A stretch of DNA of 38,053 nucleotides from Rhodobacteraceae bacterium UBA3069 (GTDB lineage: Bacteria > Pseudomonadota > Alphaproteobacteria > Rhodobacterales > Rhodobacteraceae), in the NCBI GenBank assembly GCA_002366795.1, contig DFBX01000129.1:1-38053 (forward strand), read 5' to 3'. Shown one piece after another: positions 31,597 through 38,053 of the stretch. Both the position numbers and the translations under genes were made by a program. Below the pieces are notes generated by a model. It searched no databases, was not told where the DNA came from, and saw only the letters and a program-made list of their open reading frames with translations. Position 1 is the first letter of the stretch; each line of letters starts with the position of its first letter.

Positions 31597-33650
31597 GCGA
31601 TAAGACAAGCGGCGCCTTCGCGGGCATCGACGTGGGCGGCACCTTTACCGACCTGATCCATTACGACAGCGCCACGGCCCGCGTGCGGCTGGCCAAGGTG
31701 CCGACCACGCTGGACAATCAGGCAAACGGGGTGCTGGCGGCGCTGGATGCGGCGGGGGTGGATGCCGCCGCGCTGGACCTGATCGTGCATGGCACCACGA
31801 CCACCACCAACGCGGTGCTGGAACGGCATCTATGCAAGACCGGGCTGATCACCACGCGCGGGTTTCGCGACGTTTTGGAGCTGGGCCGACGTACGCGGCC
31901 GCAAGCCTATGGGATGAAAGGGGATTTCAAACCGCTGATCCCGCGTGACCTGCGGCTGGAAGTGCCCGAACGGATGCTGGCGGACGGGTCCGAATACCTG
32001 CCACTGGACGAGGATGCGCTGCGCGGCGCCCTGCGCCGGCTGGTGGGGGAGGGGTGTGAGGCGCTGGTGATCCATTTCCTGCACGCCTATGCCAACCCCG
32101 CGCATGAGTTGCGCGCGGGAGAGATCGCGCGCGAGGAATGGCCCAATGGCAACATCACGCTGGGTCATGCCCTGTTGTCGGAAAGCCGCGAATACGAACG
32201 CGGGGTGACGGCGGCGGTCAATGCCTCGGTCCAGCCTTTGTTGCGGCGTTACGTCGAACGGCTGGCCGATCAGCTTGCTGATCGCGGTTATGACCGCGAC
32301 GTGCTGGTGATGAATGGCAACGGGGGCATGGTCTCGGCCCGGATCGTCGCCGAAGAGGCGGCGAAAACCGTGATGTCCGGCCCTGCATCCGGCGTGATGG
32401 CGGCGGCCTATACCGGGCGGCGCGCGGGCATTCGCGACCTGCTGACCTATGACATGGGCGGAACATCGACCGATGTGGCAATGATCCGCGGGGCCGATCC
32501 GGCTGTGTCCCATGAGATAGAGATTGAATACGCGATGCCGATCCATGTGCCGATGGTGGATGTGCGCACCGTGGGCGCGGGCGGCGGGTCGATCGCGCGG
32601 GTCGCTCCTTCGGGGTTGCTGCAAGTTGGGCCGGACAGCGCAGGATCCACCCCCGGCCCGATCTGTTACGGGCGCGGCGGGGCCGAGCCGACGATTTCCG
32701 ATGCGAACCTGCTTTTGGGGCGGATGAACCCCGACCGGCTGAACGCGGTGTCTGACGTGGTGTCCATGGGCCGGATCGAGGCGATTTTCGCGGAGAAACT
32801 GGGCGCGCCGCTGGGCCTGTCCGCGCATGAGGCCGCAGCGGCTGTGCTGCGCATCGCCACGGCGAAAATGGCCGATGCGGTGCGGATGGTGTCCGTCAGC
32901 TTGGGCGAGGATCCGCGCGATTTCGCGCTGTTCGCATTCGGCGGGGCAGGGCCGCTGCACGCGGTGGCGATTGCGCGCGAACTGGGCGTGCCGCGCGTGC
33001 TGGTCCCCGCCCGCCCGGGGATCACCAACGCGCTGGGTTGCGCCGTGGCCGACCTGCGCCACGACTATGTGAACACGGTGAACACGCCGCTGGACAGTGT
33101 GGATTTGGACGAGGTCCACGCCCATTTCGCACGGCAAGAGGCCGATGGCCGCGCCGCGATTGATGCCGAACGGGTGGATATCGCCGAACTGCGCGTGGTC
33201 CATTCCGTGGACATGCAATTCATTGGCCAGACCCACTTGTTGCGGGTTCCCTTGCCCCACGGCACCCCCACGCGGCAAGCCCTGCAAGCTCTTTTCGAGG
33301 AGGCCTATTTCCGCCGTTTCCAAGTGGAATTGCCGGAAATCCGCCCCGCCCTGGTGAACGTAAATTGCTCGGTCATCGGGCGGCGGGCCGAGATCGACCT
33401 GTCCGCCTTGATCGACGCGGGCGGGCGCAGGGAAACGCTGAGTGACGCACAAACCGGCAGCCGCAAGGTCTGGTTCGACGGCTGGATGGACACGCCGGTT
33501 TACTGGCGCGACCATCTGCCCGCGACCGCTGAACTGCACGGGCCCGCCATCGTAGAGCAGATGGATTGCACCATGGTTCTGGAGCCGGGCGATTTCGCCA
33601 CGCAGGATGCCGATGGCAACCTGATCGTCACCGTGGGAGGCGCGCAATGA
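31593..33650 (+). CDS. Hydantoinase/oxoprolinase subunit A (HyuA)
   Basis: Protein of 685 aa starting at the ATG at 31593, which overlaps the preceding stop (ATGA). The N-terminal actin/HSP70-like ATPase motif AGIDVGGTFTDLI (10-22) is followed by KVPTTLDNQANGVLAAL and HGTTTTTNAVLER. The central ASGVMAAAYTGR and TYDMGGTSTDVAMI, and GGAGPLHAVAIARELGV further on, are typical of HyuA. With HyuB it performs ATP-dependent hydrolysis of cyclic amides (N-methylhydantoin, 5-oxoproline, caprolactam) or ATP-dependent carboxylation (acetone/acetophenone carboxylase relatives). Without the carboxylase third subunit nearby, lactam or imide ring opening is the better guess here. Confidence 0.9.
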   Translation: MSDKTSGAFAGIDVGGTFTDLIHYDSATARVRLAKVPTTLDNQANGVLAALDAAGVDAAALDLIVHGTTTTTNAVLERHLCKTGLITTRGFRDVLELGRRTRPQAYGMKGDFKPLIPRDLRLEVPERMLADGSEYLPLDEDALRGALRRLVGEGCEALVIHFLHAYANPAHELRAGEIAREEWPNGNITLGHALLSESREYERGVTAAVNASVQPLLRRYVERLADQLADRGYDRDVLVMNGNGGMVSARIVAEEAAKTVMSGPASGVMAAAYTGRRAGIRDLLTYDMGGTSTDVAMIRGADPAVSHEIEIEYAMPIHVPMVDVRTVGAGGGSIARVAPSGLLQVGPDSAGSTPGPICYGRGGAEPTISDANLLLGRMNPDRLNAVSDVVSMGRIEAIFAEKLGAPLGLSAHEAAAAVLRIATAKMADAVRMVSVSLGEDPRDFALFAFGGAGPLHAVAIARELGVPRVLVPARPGITNALGCAVADLRHDYVNTVNTPLDSVDLDEVHAHFARQEADGRAAIDAERVDIAELRVVHSVDMQFIGQTHLLRVPLPHGTPTRQALQALFEEAYFRRFQVELPEIRPALVNVNCSVIGRRAEIDLSALIDAGGRRETLSDAQTGSRKVWFDGWMDTPVYWRDHLPATAELHGPAIVEQMDCTMVLEPGDFATQDADGNLIVTVGGAQ

Positions 33651-33853
33651 CTGAACGGTTCAACAGCGCGTTCTGCGATACTTGCTTTGGCGCGTCCCGC
33701 GCCGTGGGGGCTTCGGGCCCCCACACCCCCGCGAGGTATTTGCAGAACAATGAAAGGCGGTGGGTGAGCCTTCATTGTTCCGAAAATACCTCTGCCAGAG
33801 GCATCCTTGGCCATCGGCCTGTCTGGACAAATGGAATGGAGCGCAGCCTATGA
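33647..33853 (+). other. 68-aa reading frame bridging hyuA and hyuB
   Basis: The frame starts at an ATG overlapping the HyuA stop (ATGA at 33647) and ends at a TGA overlapping the HyuB start (ATGA at 33850). It begins MTERFNSAFCDTCFGASRA. Most of it is the hairpin-rich repeat at 33704-33792. It may be a genuine coupled small gene, a remnant interrupted by the repeat, or a frame that merely keeps ribosomes moving between the two cistrons. No family is recognised. Confidence 0.25.
33704..33792. repeat. Hairpin-rich intergenic repeat element inside the hyuAB operon
   Basis: Two inverted repeats follow each other. GTGGGGGC/GCCCCCAC at 33704-33711 and 33717-33724 encloses a TTCGG loop. Then GAGGTATTT...GAACAATGAAAGGC (33733-33758) pairs imperfectly with GCCTTCATTGTTC..AAAATACCTC (33768-33792). 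Elements with a GC hairpin followed by GAGGTATTT are, from memory, frequent between genes in Rhodobacterales. It splits two genes that usually adjoin closely. Confidence 0.65.
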
Positions 33854-35589
33854 GGATTGATCCCATCACCCTCACCGTCATCCAATCGGGCCTGCAACAG
33901 GTCTGCGACGAGATGGACCTGAGCTTTTCCCGCGCGGCATTTTCGCCGGTGATTGCCGAGGCGAACGATAGGTCCGACGGGATATATTCCGCCGCCGATG
34001 GCAGCCTGATCGCGCAAGGATCGCAAGGGCTGCCGGTGTTCGTGGGCACGATGCAATATTCCACCCGCACCCTGATCGAGATGATCGCGGATGGCCGCGG
34101 CGCCGCGCCCAAGCCGGGCGATATCTATATCGTCAACGACCCCTATCTGGGTGGCACCCATTTGATGGATGTGCGCTTTGCCATGCCGGTTTACCGGAAT
34201 GGAGAGATTTTCTGCTGGCTGTCGAACACCGGCCACTGGCCGGATACGGGCGGTGCGGTGCCGGGGGGCTTTTCCGCCAGTGCCTCGGCGGTCGAACAGG
34301 AGGGGCTGCGCCTGCCGCCCGTGCGCCTGTTCAAGGAAGGCGTTATGGATGCGGAAATATACGCCATCATCTGTTCCAACATTCGCGTGGCCGATCAACG
34401 GATTGGCGACGTCAAGGCGCAGGCCGCGGCGTTGTATGTGGGGCAGTCGCGGCTGGAGCGGATTTTGGACCGATACGGTGATGCCACCGTGCAAGAGGCG
34501 ATCGAGGAATTGCGCGCCCGCGCGGCGGAGCAGATGCGTGCCCATATCGGAGAAATCCCCGAAGGTCAGTACAGCGCCACTGCCTATGTGGACAGCGACG
34601 GGGTGGTCAATGCGCCGCTGGAGATCAAGCTGAATATCACGGCGCAGGGCGACCGGCTGGTGTTTGATTTCGCGGGATCGTCGCCGCCTTGCGTGGGGCC
34701 GATGAACTCGGTTCTGGCGACGACGCTGTCGTCGGTTTACTTGGCGATGCGTCACATTTTTCCCGATGTGCCGATCAGCGCGGGGGCATTCGAGCCCCTG
34801 GAGGTGATCCGGCCCGAGGGCACGTTCCTTGATGCGCAGTACCCGCGCCCGGTGTCGGGCTGCGCTGCCGAGGTCAGCCAGCGCATCGCCGAGGCGGTGT
34901 TCGCGGCCTTGGTCGAGGCTTTGCCCGACCGCGTCACGGCCTCGCCCGCCGGGTCGTCGGGCAATTTTGCGCTGGGCGGAGAGGTGCCCGAGGAAGGGCG
35001 GTCCTATGTGATGTACCAAATCTCGGGCGGGGGGTATGGCGGCTATGCGGGGGGCGACGGCATTTCCAACGGCTGTTCGACCATCGGTATCTCCAAGGCG
35101 CCACCGGTGGAGATCATGGAGCAGCAATTTCCCGTGCTTTATCACCGCTATGCCCTGCGCGAAGGGTCCGGCGGGGCGGGGGCGCAGCGCGGCGGTTTCG
35201 GGCTGGATTATGAGGTGGAATTGCTGAAGGGCACGGCGCGGGCCAGTTTCGTGATGGATCACGGGCGCTTTGGCCCGCAAGGCGCGCTGGGCGGGGCCGA
35301 TGGCATGGTCAATTCCGTGCGGGTGACGCGCGGGGGGCAGATGTTCACCCCCGAACACCTGTCGAAAGCGCAGGATATCGCCTTGCTGGCTGGCGACCGC
35401 GTGCGCGTTGGCACGCCCGGTGGCGGCGGTTATGGCGACCCGCTGACACGGTCCGCCGCGCTGGTGGCCGAGGACGTGCGGCTGGGCCGCTACACACCGG
35501 AACAGGCGCGCGATCTGTTTGGCGTGGTGATCGCGGGCGGCGAGATAGATACCGAGCAGACCCGCGCGCTGCGCCAGGGGCACCGGTAA
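33850..35589 (+). CDS. Hydantoinase/oxoprolinase subunit B (HyuB)
   Basis: Protein of 579 aa from the ATG at 33850 (MRIDPITLTVIQSGLQQ, the standard HyuB opening), with GGAG 8 nt upstream. Family motifs include SFSRAAFSPVIAEANDRSDGIY, NDPYLGGTHLMDV, FDFAGSSPPCVGPMNS, and near the end GDRVRVGTPGGGGYGDPL. Together with HyuA it forms the catalytic complex; metal-binding residues for acyl transfer lie in the NDPYLGGTH region. It is the last gene of the rightward catabolic operon. The 200-bp gap before it is occupied by a repeat, so its translation may depend on its own ribosome-binding site. Confidence 0.9.
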   Translation: MRIDPITLTVIQSGLQQVCDEMDLSFSRAAFSPVIAEANDRSDGIYSAADGSLIAQGSQGLPVFVGTMQYSTRTLIEMIADGRGAAPKPGDIYIVNDPYLGGTHLMDVRFAMPVYRNGEIFCWLSNTGHWPDTGGAVPGGFSASASAVEQEGLRLPPVRLFKEGVMDAEIYAIICSNIRVADQRIGDVKAQAAALYVGQSRLERILDRYGDATVQEAIEELRARAAEQMRAHIGEIPEGQYSATAYVDSDGVVNAPLEIKLNITAQGDRLVFDFAGSSPPCVGPMNSVLATTLSSVYLAMRHIFPDVPISAGAFEPLEVIRPEGTFLDAQYPRPVSGCAAEVSQRIAEAVFAALVEALPDRVTASPAGSSGNFALGGEVPEEGRSYVMYQISGGGYGGYAGGDGISNGCSTIGISKAPPVEIMEQQFPVLYHRYALREGSGGAGAQRGGFGLDYEVELLKGTARASFVMDHGRFGPQGALGGADGMVNSVRVTRGGQMFTPEHLSKAQDIALLAGDRVRVGTPGGGGYGDPLTRSAALVAEDVRLGRYTPEQARDLFGVVIAGGEIDTEQTRALRQGHR

Positions 35590-35641
35590 AGCGGGGTAAA
35601 TGCGGGGCAATGTTGCGCTGATTTTGGCCCATTCACCACGA

Positions 35642-35670
35642 TTGCCCATATACAGCGGGGTCTTTACAAT
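35642..35670 (+). promoter_or_regulatory. Candidate promoter of the RNA helicase gene
   Basis: TTGCCC (35642-35647) and TACAAT (35665-35670) are separated by exactly 17 bp. The expected start leaves a leader of about 70 nt. I see no clear terminator between the HyuB stop at 35589 and this promoter. Confidence 0.5.
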
Positions 35671-35745
35671 ATAGGGGCTTTCTTTTGCTACCTGCCAGCA
35701 GCCCATTCGCGCCCTGCCGCACCATACAAGAGACCCGAGCCGCAC

Positions 35746-37938
35746 ATGATCCAGACCCTTGCCGATGCCCTGTCCGAAAAGGGATATGCCACCCTGACCC
35801 CCGTTCAGGAGGCTGTCACCAACCCCGAGACCGAGGGGCGCGACCTGTTGGTATCTGCCCAGACAGGATCGGGCAAGACCGTGGGCTTTGGCCTTGCCAT
35901 CGGTTCGACCATTCTTGAGGAAAACGGCACATTCGGCCGTGCCGCGGCCCCGCTGGCGCTGATTGTGGCGCCCACGCGTGAACTGGCGTTTCAGGTGATG
36001 CGCGAATTGCAGTGGCTTTATGCAAAGGCGGGGGCGCGGGTTGCGTCCTGCGTGGGCGGGATGGACATGCGCGACGAGCGGCGCGCGCTGGATCGCGGCG
36101 CGCATATCGTTGTCGGCACGCCTGGCCGCTTGGTGGACCATATCAAGCGCGGGTCGCTGGACATGACGGGCCTGCGCGCCGTGGTGCTGGACGAGGCCGA
36201 CGAAATGCTGGATTTGGGGTTCCGCGAGGATCTGGAATTCATGCTGGCCGAAGCGCCGGACACGCGCCGCACCCTGCTGTTTTCCGCCACCGTGCCGCCG
36301 ATGATCGCCAAGCTGGCCAAGCAGTTCCAGAACGATGCTTTGCGCATCCAGACGATTTCGGACAAGGGCCAGCACGCCGATATTTCCTATCAGGCGCTGC
36401 GCGTGGCCCAGCATGACGCGGAACATGCGATCATCAACCTGCTGCGCTATCACGATGCGCAGAACGCGATTGTTTTTGCCAACACCCGCGCTGCGGTGAA
36501 CCGGCTGATGGCACGGTTTTCCAACCGCGGTTTTTCGGTCGTGGCCCTGTCGGGCGAGCTGTCGCAGGCCGAGCGGTCCCACGCGCTGCAAGCGATGCGC
36601 GACGGGCGCGCACGGGTTTGCGTGGCCACCGACGTGGCCGCGCGGGGCATCGACCTGCCCGGGCTGGAGCTGGTGATTCACGCCGAACTGCCCTCGAACG
36701 AGGAAGGCTTGTTGCACCGTTCGGGCCGGACGGGCCGCGCAGGCCGCAAAGGGATTTCCGCGCTGATCGTGCCGCCGAAGATGGTGAAAAAGGCAGAACG
36801 CCTGCTGAAATTCGCCAAGGTGCAGGCGGAATGGGGTGTGCCCCCCTCGGCCGATGACATCCACGCCAAGGACGAGGAACGCCTGCTGGCCGATCCCGTC
36901 TGGAGCGAGGAAATCACCCCCGATATGGCGGCTTTTGCGTCCAAACTGTTGGAATTGCATTCGCCCGAGGTGGTCGCGGCGGCCTATTTGCGGCTTTACC
37001 AGTCGCGCCAATCCGCCCCCGAGGAACTGTCGCCCCCCGACATGCGCCCCGAAAAGACCGAACGCCGCGACCGTGCGCCCTTTGGCCCGTCGCGCTGGAT
37101 CGCGTTGTCGGTCGGCCATGATGACCGGGCAGAGCCGCGTTGGCTGTTGCCGCTGGTTTGCCGCACCGGCGGCGTGGACAAGGATTCGATCGGTGCGATC
37201 CGCATCACGCAGGGCGAATCCTTTGTGGAACTGGCCGAGGGCGCGGTCGAGGGCTTCATGAAGGCGCTTGGCCCGAACGGTCAGATGGAAAAGGATGTAT
37301 CCGCCCGCCTGGTCGAGGGTGAACCGGATTTCGGCCCGCGCGGCGGCCCCAAGGGGGGGGGCCGCTCTGGCCCGCGTCCGGACCGTGGCGAGCGGCCCAA
37401 TTCACGCCCGCATCCGCGCGGCCCGAAACCCGATCACGGCCATGACGCGCGGCCCAGTCATGACGCGGACCCGCGCCCGCGCCGCGACGGCGAAAGCATC
37501 GCCCCCGCGCCGAAACCCAAGCGGGCCAGCGAAAGCGACGGAGCGCATACCGAGTTCAAACCCAAGGACACCGGTCCCAAAAACGCTGGCCCCAAGGGTG
37601 CTGGTTCCAAGGGCGCTGGCCCGGCCAAGGCCAAGCCGGTCTGGGGCAAGGGTGATGGCGCGAAATCGGACCGCCAGCGGTCGGACAAGCCGCGCGGCGA
37701 CAAACCCTATGACGACAAGCCGCGTGACGGTGGCAAGGGCAAGAGTTTCGGTAAGCCGGGTGGAAAGCCGGCCGGCAAGTTCGGGGACAGACCGGGCGGC
37801 AAGCCCGGCGCGAAATCCCCCGCGGCCAAGGCCAAGGCGGCCGATACGTCCAAGCGGTTCACCCCGCCGGGCAAGGCGAAATCGCCCGGCTCGCGCGGCG
37901 GCAATGACGTGCCGCGCCGGGGCAAAGGCCGCAGCTGA
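35746..37938 (+). CDS. DEAD-box RNA helicase with DbpA-type RNA-binding domain
   Basis: Protein of 730 aa. Helicase motifs in order: Q motif GYATLTPVQEA (13-23), I AQTGSGKT (38-45), Ia PTREL, GG, Ib TPGRL, II DEAD (149-152), III SAT, IV IVFANTR, V ATDVAARGIDLPG, VI HRSGRTGRAGR. Residues about 440-505 resemble the DbpA RNA-binding domain (IALSVGHDDRAEPRWLLPLVCR...). The last 200 residues are low complexity, rich in Lys, Gly, Pro, Arg and Asp, with PKGAGSKGAG-like and GGKPGAK-like units. Such helicases unwind rRNA during ribosome assembly or act in cold response. The tail probably binds RNA or promotes condensates (inference). It is transcribed alone with its own terminator. Confidence 0.92.
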   Translation: MIQTLADALSEKGYATLTPVQEAVTNPETEGRDLLVSAQTGSGKTVGFGLAIGSTILEENGTFGRAAAPLALIVAPTRELAFQVMRELQWLYAKAGARVASCVGGMDMRDERRALDRGAHIVVGTPGRLVDHIKRGSLDMTGLRAVVLDEADEMLDLGFREDLEFMLAEAPDTRRTLLFSATVPPMIAKLAKQFQNDALRIQTISDKGQHADISYQALRVAQHDAEHAIINLLRYHDAQNAIVFANTRAAVNRLMARFSNRGFSVVALSGELSQAERSHALQAMRDGRARVCVATDVAARGIDLPGLELVIHAELPSNEEGLLHRSGRTGRAGRKGISALIVPPKMVKKAERLLKFAKVQAEWGVPPSADDIHAKDEERLLADPVWSEEITPDMAAFASKLLELHSPEVVAAAYLRLYQSRQSAPEELSPPDMRPEKTERRDRAPFGPSRWIALSVGHDDRAEPRWLLPLVCRTGGVDKDSIGAIRITQGESFVELAEGAVEGFMKALGPNGQMEKDVSARLVEGEPDFGPRGGPKGGGRSGPRPDRGERPNSRPHPRGPKPDHGHDARPSHDADPRPRRDGESIAPAPKPKRASESDGAHTEFKPKDTGPKNAGPKGAGSKGAGPAKAKPVWGKGDGAKSDRQRSDKPRGDKPYDDKPRDGGKGKSFGKPGGKPAGKFGDRPGGKPGAKSPAAKAKAADTSKRFTPPGKAKSPGSRGGNDVPRRGKGRS

Positions 37939-37948
37939 TCCAATGACG

Positions 37949-37975
37949 AAAGGCCGCCCTACGGGGCGGCCTTTT
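37949..37975 (+). terminator. Rho-independent terminator of the helicase gene
   Basis: AAAGGCCGCCC (37949-37959) and GGGCGGCCTTT (37964-37974) pair perfectly around a TACG tetraloop, followed by T. It is 10 bp past the stop. The remaining 78 bases to the right edge show no feature that I can support. Confidence 0.92.
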
Positions 37976-38053
37976 GCGTTAGGGGTTGAAGCGTAGGCAG
38001 GTTACGGGCAAAAGCACATAACAGGTTAAGGAAGCTCTGAACAACAGGCTTTG

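Noticed and set aside
17912..35589. Recent horizontal transfer of the whole catabolic island by a mobile element
   Set aside because: No integrase, transposase, tRNA or flanking direct repeats were seen, and base composition by eye is like the surroundings. Older transfer remains possible but is not shown by the sequence.
31593..35589. HyuAB as acetone or acetophenone carboxylase
   Set aside because: No small third subunit of the acetone carboxylase type lies beside them, and the neighbours fit cyclic amide hydrolysis better. The alternative is not excluded.
28627..37119. Long minus-strand open frames opposite the molybdenum hydroxylase, HyuAB and helicase genes
   Set aside because: Their products are low-complexity Arg/His/Gly-rich sequences without motifs, while the plus strand codes for well-known families throughout.

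Overview
The window looks like chromosomal DNA of an alphaproteobacterium of the order Rhodobacterales (Roseobacter/Rhodobacter type). Grounds: high GC with strong third-position GC bias, a GapR/DUF2312 homologue, a receiver + small membrane protein + symporter-kinase set, a stand-alone FliM/FliN-like protein, YeeE/YedE pairs next to a persulfide-dioxygenase-like hydrolase, and a hairpin-rich intergenic element of a kind I remember from this group. No rRNA, tRNA, CRISPR array, transposase or integrase was seen.

Region 1 (1-10.3 kb) reads as a short-chain acyl/acetate module. The left edge holds the first codons of a leftward gene whose start resembles acetyl-CoA synthetase. Next come a complete branched-chain-type (HAAT) ABC transporter (ATPases, two permeases, Tat-exported binding protein), a divergent ScfR/RamB-type XRE regulator, a receiver-only response regulator, a two-TM small protein and a sodium:solute symporter-histidine kinase of the CbrA/CrbS type. 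Region 2 (10.4-17.8 kb) is mixed chromosomal background: an orphan FliM/FliN-like protein with a Met/Asp-rich tail; a sulfur module (DUF442 phosphatase-like protein, two YeeE/YedE halves, MBL hydrolase behind a perfect dyad); a DksA-like zinc-finger protein; a long FadB-type beta-oxidation fusion with unusual active-site residues; a small membrane protein; and GapR.

Region 3 (17.9-35.6 kb) is the most interesting part: two divergent operons around a control region at 27.7-28.05 kb. Leftward: a 6-hydroxynicotinate-reductase-like Fe-S protein, an UPF0280 (ApbE-like) protein, two tandem AA_synth/DUF1185 paralogues, a Rieske oxygenase, a second HAAT transporter (binding protein, fused LivH-LivM permease, two ATPases) and a MarR regulator. 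Rightward: a molybdenum hydroxylase (FAD subunit plus fused 2Fe-2S/Mo subunit) and HyuA/HyuB hydantoinase/oxoprolinase subunits. Together these suggest uptake, hydroxylation, partial reduction and ATP-driven ring opening of an N-heterocycle or lactam. The substrate cannot be read from sequence, and the combination does not match a pathway I can name.

Region 4 (35.7-38.05 kb) is a DEAD-box RNA helicase with a DbpA-type RNA-binding domain and a long basic low-complexity tail, with its own promoter and a strong terminator.
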